Positions 58,597-64,000 of a DNA stretch of 64,000 nt are shown piece by piece. Positions within the stretch are counted from its first letter, which is position 1; every line of letters starts with the position of its first letter. Both the position numbers and the translations under genes were made by a program. The DNA is taken from contig NZ_VFQF01000001.1 of assembly GCF_006717145.1 (NCBI RefSeq), positions 1,798,001 to 1,862,000 on the forward strand, in the 5' to 3' direction. Below the pieces are notes generated by a model. It saw nothing but the letters and a program-made list of their open reading frames with translations. It made no database searches and was not told the origin of the DNA. The stretch is from Humibacillus xanthopallidus. Its GTDB lineage: Bacteria; Actinomycetota; Actinomycetes; Actinomycetales; Dermatophilaceae.

Positions 58597-59877
58597 TCAA
58601 CCCTCGGAGTGCACGCCGCCGGCACCGCCTGGCCCCGGGCGACCCAGGCCCTGCGACCACGACATCGCGTAGACGCCGTCGTCGACAGCCAGGCCCGCCT
58701 CGCCCAGATCGAGCGGGCGGAAGGTATCGACCATGACGGCGAGCTCGTCGAAGCGCTCGACACCGATGGATCCCTCGGTCGCGCCCGGCTGGGGTCCGTG
58801 CGGGTGCCCACCGGGGTGCACCGAGATCGAGCCCTTTCCGATGCCCGAGCCCTTGCGCGCCTCGTAGTCGCCGTCGACGTAGAACATGATCTCGTCGCTG
58901 TCGACGTTGGAGTGGTAATACGGCACCGGGATGGCGAGCGGGTGGTAGTCGACCTTGCGCGGCACGAAGTTGCAGATGACGAAGTTCCAGCCCTCGAAGA
59001 CCTGGTGGACGGGCGGCGGCTGGTGGATGCGCCCCGTGATCGGCTCGAAGTCGCGCACGTTGAAGACGTACGGGTAGAGGCAGCCGTCCCAGCCGACGAC
59101 GTCGAGGGGGTGGCACGGCAGCGTGTGCACCGTGCCGACGACGCCGCCCGGGCCGTTGCCCCGGTGCTTGATGTAGACGTCGGTCTGCTCGTCGGGGTCG
59201 GCGCCCACGTCCTCCGCGAGCAGCGGCCCGACCGGCTGGCGCAGGTCGCGCTCGCAGTAGGGGGCGTGCTCGAGGAGCTGACCGTACTTGCTGAGGTAGC
59301 GCTTCGGCGGGGCGATGTGGCTGTTCGCCTCGATGCAGTAGGCGCGCAGCGGGTCCTTCGTCGACCTCTTCGGGATCCAGCGGTGCGTCGTCGCGCGCGG
59401 GATGATGACGTAGTCGCCCTCGCCGACCTCGAAGGAGCCGAAAACCGTTTCGACACTTGCCTTTCCGCGCTCGACATAGACGCACTCGTCGCCGATGCCG
59501 TTGCGGTACCACGGGCTCGGCTGCGCAGCGACGACGTAGGAGATGCGCACGTCACCGTTGCCGAGGACGAGCCGTCGGCCCGTGACGACGTCGGCGGCGC
59601 GGGTGGCCTTGGCATCGAAGAGGTCGTGAAGCTTGAGGTGCCGCGGCAGGAGCGGGTGGTTGGGCGTCGTCGACTGGTCGGGCAGCTCCCACACCCGCGA
59701 GGCGACGATCGTCGACGGGATGTTGCGGTGGTAGAGCAGCGAGCTGTCGGAGCTGAAGCCCTCCTCGCCCATGAGCTCCTCGTAGTACAGCTCGCCCGCC
59801 TTGGGGCCCCGGCCGGGACGACGGTGCTGCGTGTGACGCTTCGGCGGGATGCTGCCGACGGCTTGGTAGTGCGCCAT
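58597..59877 (-). CDS. hmgA: Homogentisate 1,2-dioxygenase
   Basis: A 426-residue iron(II) cupin dioxygenase that opens homogentisate to maleylacetoacetate in tyrosine/phenylalanine breakdown. Typical blocks are GFSSDSSLLYHRNIPSTI, ISYVVAAQPSPWYRNGIGDECVYVERG, DYVIIPRATTHRW, YHSNVDSDEIMFYVDGDYEARKGSGIGKGSISVHPGGHPHGPQPGA with the iron-binding His/Glu set. ATG 59877 follows ACGAGGAGCC. It is the first leftward gene, with its IclR-type regulator after it; no maleylacetoacetate isomerase is in view. Confidence 0.95.
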   Translation of the reverse strand: MAHYQAVGSIPPKRHTQHRRPGRGPKAGELYYEELMGEEGFSSDSSLLYHRNIPSTIVASRVWELPDQSTTPNHPLLPRHLKLHDLFDAKATRAADVVTGRRLVLGNGDVRISYVVAAQPSPWYRNGIGDECVYVERGKASVETVFGSFEVGEGDYVIIPRATTHRWIPKRSTKDPLRAYCIEANSHIAPPKRYLSKYGQLLEHAPYCERDLRQPVGPLLAEDVGADPDEQTDVYIKHRGNGPGGVVGTVHTLPCHPLDVVGWDGCLYPYVFNVRDFEPITGRIHQPPPVHQVFEGWNFVICNFVPRKVDYHPLAIPVPYYHSNVDSDEIMFYVDGDYEARKGSGIGKGSISVHPGGHPHGPQPGATEGSIGVERFDELAVMVDTFRPLDLGEAGLAVDDGVYAMSWSQGLGRPGPGGAGGVHSEG

Positions 59878-59900
59878 GGCTCCTCGTTCATCGTTGACGG

Positions 59901-59919
59901 GCGTCCGATAATCGGACGC
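59901..59919. promoter_or_regulatory. Perfect 19-bp palindrome, probable IclR operator
   Basis: GCGTCCGATAATCGGACGC has nine perfect pairs about a central A. It lies between hmgA (start 59877) and the rightward operon (start 59960), where one dimer could govern both directions. Confidence 0.75.
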
Positions 59920-59946
59920 TGGCGTATCACTATTGCCACAGTGGAG

Positions 59947-59952
59947 TACGCT
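59947..59952 (+). promoter_or_regulatory. -10 box for the leaderless gene at 59960
   Basis: TACGCT, seven bases, then ATG 59960. Confidence 0.5.
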
Positions 59953-59959
59953 CCCCCAC

Positions 59960-60814
59960 ATGTCAAGGACGCCGCTGTTCGACCGCCTCGTCGACGACGC
60001 GGCCGTCTTCCCGCCCGGGCTCGCACCGCTCGACGTCGCCGTGCGCGAGCACCTCGACAGGCGCACCCAGCCGTATGCCGGCCACATCGGCACGCTTCTC
60101 GTGCCCGCCACCGACGTGGTCGAGCTCGCCCGCCTCGCGTCGCTCGATGAGCGGACGGCGGCACAGCCGCTCGAGGTCGGGCTCGTCGTGCGCCCGGGCT
60201 CCCCCGTCCACCCGCTCGTCGAGGCCGCCGGCCTCCTGCGCGACGATGCGCGCGTCGTCCTCACCGGGGTCGAGCTCGGTTGGTCCACCGACTGGCGGTC
60301 GGTTCTCGAGCTCGATGTCCCTGTCGTCGTCGAGGTGGGCACGGGCGCCGACCAGCAGACCGGGCTCGACGACATCGCCGCCGCGGTCGACGCCGACGCC
60401 GACGTCATCGCGAAGTTCCGCACCGGCGCTACCCCGTCGTGGCCCTGGCCCGACGAGCACGCCCTCGGCGGCTTCCTCGACGCGGTGATCCTGCACGGAC
60501 TCTCGTTCAAGCTGACCGGTGGCCTGCACCACGCCGTGCGCGGACGCTACGGAACCGAGCAGCAGCACGGGCTGCTCAACGTCCTCGTCGCGACCCATGA
60601 GGCTCTCGGCGGAGCGGAGGCCCCGGAGCTCGCCCAGATCCTTGCGCAGTCGAGCGCCGAGCTGCTCGCAGAGCGCGTGTCACGGCTGACGGCTGTCGAC
60701 GCGGCCCGTGTGCGAGCCAGCTTCACGGCATGCGGCTGCTGCGGGGTGCTCGACCCGCTCGTGGAGCTCGCGGCCCTCGGCCTCATCGCCGAGCACCCGC
60801 ACCTCGACCGCTGA
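59960..60814 (+). CDS. Uncharacterised protein of the homogentisate operon
   Basis: A 284-residue soluble protein I cannot assign to a characterised family. Segments are LFDRLVDDAAVFPPGLAPLDVAVREH, LLVPATDVVELARLAS, LEVGLVVRPGSPVHPLVEA, VEVGTGADQQTGLDDIAAAVDADADVIAKFRTGA, LHGLSFKLTGGLHHAVRG and a C-terminal FTACGCCGVLDPLVELAALGLI. The alternating strands and helices suggest a TIM-barrel-like alpha/beta fold, and the conserved His/Lys patches suggest an enzyme. Leaderless start at ATG 59960; fahA follows 58 bases on. By context it could serve the missing maleylacetoacetate isomerisation or a side reaction. Confidence 0.7.
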   Translation: MSRTPLFDRLVDDAAVFPPGLAPLDVAVREHLDRRTQPYAGHIGTLLVPATDVVELARLASLDERTAAQPLEVGLVVRPGSPVHPLVEAAGLLRDDARVVLTGVELGWSTDWRSVLELDVPVVVEVGTGADQQTGLDDIAAAVDADADVIAKFRTGATPSWPWPDEHALGGFLDAVILHGLSFKLTGGLHHAVRGRYGTEQQHGLLNVLVATHEALGGAEAPELAQILAQSSAELLAERVSRLTAVDAARVRASFTACGCCGVLDPLVELAALGLIAEHPHLDR

Positions 60815-60872
60815 CCGCACCCACTCACGCCACACGAACCCACCCACCGACCCACCCACGAGGAGACCGCAC

Positions 60873-62120
60873 GTGACGACGTGGCTCGACGTCCCGACCG
60901 ACCATCCCTTCGGCATCGACACCCTCCCCTACGGCGTCTTCTCCACCGACGACGCGCCCGAGCGGCGGGTCGGCGTACGCATCGGCGACCTCGTCCTCGA
61001 CGCGGGCGCCGTCGCCGCGGTCGGACGGGATGCCGGGCTGGTCGGTGACGGCCCGGACCTCGCCGCCGTCTGGCAGACGCCGAGCCTCAACGCCTTTCTG
61101 TCCCTCGGCCGGCCGGCGTGGACGGTCGCCCGCGAGTGGCTGAACGAGATTCTGCGCGATGACGTGCACCGGGCGGGTGTCGAGCCGCACCTCATCCCGC
61201 TCGACCGCATCACCCTGCACCTGCCGGTCGAGGTGGCCGACTACGTCGACTTCTATGCGAGCGAGCACCACGCGAGCAACGTCGGGCAGATCTTCCGACC
61301 CGACAACGCTGCGCTGCCACCGAACTGGAAGCACCTGCCGATCGGCTACCACGGCAGGGCGGGAACGGTCGTGGTCTCAGGGACCGACGTCGTGCGACCG
61401 AGCGGTCAGCGCAAGGGACCGCAGGACCCGGCTCCCGTCTTCGGCCCGAGCATCCGTCTCGACATCGAGGCCGAGCTCGGTTACGTCGTCGGTGGCGCGA
61501 CGGAGCTCGGCTCGCGAGTGTCCGTCGACGCCGCGGCCGACCACCTCTTCGGCGTCGTCATCCTCAACGACTGGAGCGCGCGCGACATCCAGGCCTGGGA
61601 GTACGTCCCGCTCGGGCCGTTCCTCGGCAAGTCCTTCGCGACCTCCGTGTCGGCGTGGGTCACCCCACTCGAGGCGCTCCACGAGGCTCGAGTTCCCCTT
61701 CCGGGGCAAGCCGATCCGCCGGTCCTGCCCTATCTTCAGGGCGATGCGTTCGGTCTCGACGTGCATGTCGAGGTCAGCCTCAACGGCACCGTCGTGTCGC
61801 GCCCTGAGCACTCCGGCATGTACTGGTCGCCGGCCCAGATGCTCGCCCACCTCACGGTCAACGGAGCCTCTCTGCGCGACGGCGACCTCTTCGGCTCCGG
61901 CACCATCAGCGGGCCGAGCGTGGACTCGCGCGGCAGCCTGCTCGAGCTCACGTGGAACGGCACCGAGCCGCTCACCCTGCCCGACGGCTCGACCCGTGGC
62001 TTCCTCGAGGACGGCGACACCGTGACGATGACGGCGTGGGCGCCGGGGCCCGGTGGGTCGAGGATCGGCCTCGGTGAGGTGACGGGCACGATCCGCCCGG
62101 CACTGCCACTGGAGGCGTGA
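60873..62120 (+). CDS. fahA: Fumarylacetoacetase
   Basis: A 415-residue hydrolase that cleaves fumarylacetoacetate to fumarate and acetoacetate. N-terminal SH3-like domain (TTWLDVPTDHPFGIDTLPYGVF) and the FAH catalytic domain: VADYVDFYASEHHASNVGQIFRP (catalytic His, metal Asp), YHGRAGTVVVSGTDVVRPSGQ, LDIEAELGYVVGG, LNDWSARDIQAWEYVPLGPFLGKSFATSVSAWV. GAGGAGACC sits before GTG 60873. With hmgA it supplies two of the three steps from homogentisate. Confidence 0.95.
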   Translation: MTTWLDVPTDHPFGIDTLPYGVFSTDDAPERRVGVRIGDLVLDAGAVAAVGRDAGLVGDGPDLAAVWQTPSLNAFLSLGRPAWTVAREWLNEILRDDVHRAGVEPHLIPLDRITLHLPVEVADYVDFYASEHHASNVGQIFRPDNAALPPNWKHLPIGYHGRAGTVVVSGTDVVRPSGQRKGPQDPAPVFGPSIRLDIEAELGYVVGGATELGSRVSVDAAADHLFGVVILNDWSARDIQAWEYVPLGPFLGKSFATSVSAWVTPLEALHEARVPLPGQADPPVLPYLQGDAFGLDVHVEVSLNGTVVSRPEHSGMYWSPAQMLAHLTVNGASLRDGDLFGSGTISGPSVDSRGSLLELTWNGTEPLTLPDGSTRGFLEDGDTVTMTAWAPGPGGSRIGLGEVTGTIRPALPLEA

Positions 62121-62152
62121 CCGGCGGGCCGTCGTCCAGCCGTTCGGGGTCG

Positions 62153-62608
62153 TCAGCCGGCGGGGCCGACGAGCCCGTGCCACGACCACCTCGGGATGCT
62201 CAGGCCATCGGGCACATCGTCCGCTGAGTGGTGGTAGCGGCTCATCGTCGACGTCGTGGCCCAGGCGAAGTAGTCGTGCAGCGCTGAGCGCAGAGGCTCG
62301 TCGGTAAGTCCCACGTCACGCAGCGCCTCGTCGAAGCACGCGATCGCCCTACGGTCCATCTCCTCGTGGGGGCCGTTGCCGCTGTGCATCCGCACCACCT
62401 CGCTCTCGTCCCCCATCGTGCGCGAGTAGGTGTCAGGACCACCGAGCGCCTCGCTCCAGTAGGCAGCGAGGCGCTCGGTGTGGTCGGCACGGAATCCGTG
62501 GCTGAAGGCGTGGCTCACGATCTCGTCGGCGAGCACCCGCTCGTGCCAGGCATGGGCCAGCGCCACCATGCCCTCGGTTCCGCCCGCTGCGTCGTAGAGC
62601 GTCTGCAT
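62153..62608 (-). CDS. Truncated-haemoglobin-like (group 2) protein
   Basis: A 151-residue globin-like protein. It shows the truncated haemoglobin opening LYDAAGGTEGMVALAHAWHERVLADEIVSHAFSHGF, then DHTERLAAYWSEALGGPDTYS, where the His after the F region is the expected haem ligand, and a helical C-terminus ending IPRWSWHGLVG. Such proteins bind oxygen or NO, or act as peroxidases. ATG 62608 follows GGTGGAGCG. Convergent with fahA, 32 bases away. Confidence 0.82.
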   Translation of the reverse strand: MQTLYDAAGGTEGMVALAHAWHERVLADEIVSHAFSHGFRADHTERLAAYWSEALGGPDTYSRTMGDESEVVRMHSGNGPHEEMDRRAIACFDEALRDVGLTDEPLRSALHDYFAWATTSTMSRYHHSADDVPDGLSIPRWSWHGLVGPAG

Positions 62609-62706
62609 CGCTCCACCATGCCACCCCCCGGGTCGCCGACGGTGCTGGAGCAATCGGTGGGACGACGGGGGCCAGCACAGACCGGGGCCGCCTCGACGGC
62701 CACAGG

Positions 62707-64000
62707 TCAGTGCAGGACGACTCCGGGTGCGCCTTCTGCGACGTCGTCGAGCAGGTGTGACTCCTCGTGCTTGCGCGGAAGGAACGATGCCGCCACCAAG
62801 GTGGTGCAGAGCAGGATCGCCGCCACGAGGAAGGTGCTTCCGAAGGCGTCGGCGGCCTGCGCGAGCCCCTCCTCGACCGCTGCGGGCCCACCGACCTGGT
62901 CGACGAGGGCGGGGTCCTTCTGCGCCGCGATCGCGGGGATGGCGAGCGGTGCCGCCTTGAGGTAGTTGGTGAAGACGACCGAGATGACGGCCACGCCGAC
63001 CGAGCTCGCGATCTGCTGCGTGATGTTGAGCAGGGTGGAGCCCCGGGCCACCTGATGCGACTGGAGGGTCTTGAGCGCCGAGGTCATGATCGGCATCATC
63101 GTGCCGCCCATGCCGAGGCCCATGATGAAGAGCACCGGGATCATGAACCCCCAGTACGAGGTGTCAGTGCCGACCTGGGTCAGGGCGAACATCCCACCGG
63201 TGATGAGCAGCAGACCGAACGGGACGATGCGCCCGACGGGGATGCGGTCCGTGAGGGAGCCCGCGATCGGCATCGTGATCATCGCGCCGATGCCCTGCGG
63301 CACCATGAGGAAAGCCGCGTGCAGGGTGTCTTCGCCGCGCACCTGCTGGAAGTAGGTCGGCACGAGCAGCAGACCGCCGAAGAAGGCCGCGGCGAAGAGG
63401 AACATCGTGATCGTCGCGACGCTGAGCCTCCGGTTGCGGAAGAGGCGCAGGTCGAGCAGCGGGTGCTTCGGCCGGAAGCTGTAGAAGACGAAGGCCACCA
63501 GCATGACGAGGCCGATGCAGAACGGCACGAGGACCTTCGTCGACATGAACGTGCCCTCACCCGGGATCGAGCTGATGCCGTAGAGGAAGAGGGCGAGACC
63601 GGGCGACATGAGCAGCATGCCGACGACGTCGAACGACTCGGACGGCTCGGGTCGGTCGGAGGGCAGCGCCCAGAGTGCGTACAGCACCGCGACGATGCCG
63701 ATCGGCACGTTGATGAGGAAGATCCAGTGCCAGCTCGCGACCTCGATGAGCCAGCCGCCGAGGATCGGCCCGAAGATCGGCCCGAGCAGCATCGGCACCC
63801 CGAGGATGGCCATGAGCCGGCCCATCCGAGCCGGACCGGCGGCGCGCGTCATGATCGTCATGCCGAGCGGCATGAGCATGCCGCCACCCAGCCCCTGGAG
63901 GACGCGGAAGCCGATGAGCATCTCGATGGTTGCCGCAGTCGCGCAGAGGGCAGAGCCGATGGTGAAGAGGCCGATGGCGAGGGTGTAGAGACGCTTGGTG
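62707..64000 (-). CDS. DHA2-type MFS drug exporter (5' end beyond window)
   Basis: The frame continues through the right edge, so the N-terminal helices are missing. Visible are FRVLQGLGGGMLMPLGMTIMTRAAGP (DHA2 motif C-like), GPILGGWLIEVASWHWIFLINVPIGI, the PLLDLRLFRNRRLSVATITMF block and LFIMGLGMGGTMMPIMTSALKTL, all hallmarks of 14-TM EmrB/QacA exporters. The C-terminus is a short acidic tail. It would pump hydrophobic compounds out in exchange for protons; substrate unknown. Confidence 0.88.
   Translation of the reverse strand, partial: TKRLYTLAIGLFTIGSALCATAATIEMLIGFRVLQGLGGGMLMPLGMTIMTRAAGPARMGRLMAILGVPMLLGPIFGPILGGWLIEVASWHWIFLINVPIGIVAVLYALWALPSDRPEPSESFDVVGMLLMSPGLALFLYGISSIPGEGTFMSTKVLVPFCIGLVMLVAFVFYSFRPKHPLLDLRLFRNRRLSVATITMFLFAAAFFGGLLLVPTYFQQVRGEDTLHAAFLMVPQGIGAMITMPIAGSLTDRIPVGRIVPFGLLLITGGMFALTQVGTDTSYWGFMIPVLFIMGLGMGGTMMPIMTSALKTLQSHQVARGSTLLNITQQIASSVGVAVISVVFTNYLKAAPLAIPAIAAQKDPALVDQVGGPAAVEEGLAQAADAFGSTFLVAAILLCTTLVAASFLPRKHEESHLLDDVAEGAPGVVLH

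Noticed and set aside
58593-60164. Extension of the IclR-type frame through hmgA
   Set aside because: HmgA motifs occupy another frame there; the regulator starts at GTG 58592.

Overview
The window is about 64 kb of very GC-rich DNA from an actinobacterium. Mycothiol-dependent enzymes, GTG/TTG starts, many apparently leaderless genes and an rph-rdgB cluster next to an Rv1339-like phosphodiesterase all fit Actinomycetota. An Intrasporangiaceae-like member of Micrococcales is my best guess, but that is inference from style and not a placement.

Layout. 1-5.4 kb: a cell-surface polysaccharide block with a WcbI-family protein, a lone GT4 glycosyltransferase and an overlapping three-gene glycosyltransferase operon. 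5.6-8.8 kb: a VOC protein, a Tat-exported sugar isomerase-like protein and an APH-fold kinase. 8.9-13.8 kb: a four-gene, fully overlapping signalling operon (sensor kinase B, TRAP-type solute-binding lipoprotein, sensor kinase A, LuxR-type response regulator). Each kinase lacks the catalytic half the other retains. 14.1-20.4 kb: a complete 3-hydroxybenzoate/gentisate operon (genR divergent from genK-D-F-M-H) using a mycothiol-dependent maleylpyruvate isomerase. 20.9-24.1 kb: three tRNA genes (Arg-TCT, His-GTG, Lys-CTT) with a PrsW-like protease, oligoribonuclease and a universal stress protein.

24.1-41.4 kb is an apparent genomic island in the 3' end of tRNA-Lys. A decayed copy of the tRNA 3' end lies at 41349-41388, followed by a terminator that was probably the tRNA's own. 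The island carries a beta-propeller lipoprotein, cupin, CPBP protease, GNAT, a MarR switch controlling mycothiol-type redox genes, DinB, a deazaflavin-type reductase, a frameshifted IS110 transposase, a membrane-anchored CHAT protease-like protein, a quinone reductase, UPF0158 and a proteobacterial-style cysM. The 7-mer GGCATAC and its relatives are common in the rest of the window but almost absent here, an independent sign of foreign origin.

41.7-64 kb returns to host-like sequence: a Tat-exported GH106-like glycoside hydrolase behind a LacI-type operator, a TetR/hydrolase pair, a signal-less CHAP/NlpC-like protein, Bcp peroxiredoxin, tRNA-Leu, RidA, a membrane molybdopterin oxidoreductase, rdgB-rph, an aldo/keto reductase, the phosphodiesterase, DUF2017-clpS, the NAD-salvage pair pncB-pncA, and a homogentisate operon (IclR and hmgA divergent from an unknown protein and fahA). 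The window ends inside a DHA2-type MFS exporter. Several gaps hold tandem or palindromic repeats.

A promoter rule recurs: a TANNNT box followed by 6-7 nt and then the start codon, with no Shine-Dalgarno, before at least a dozen genes. I used it to choose several starts.
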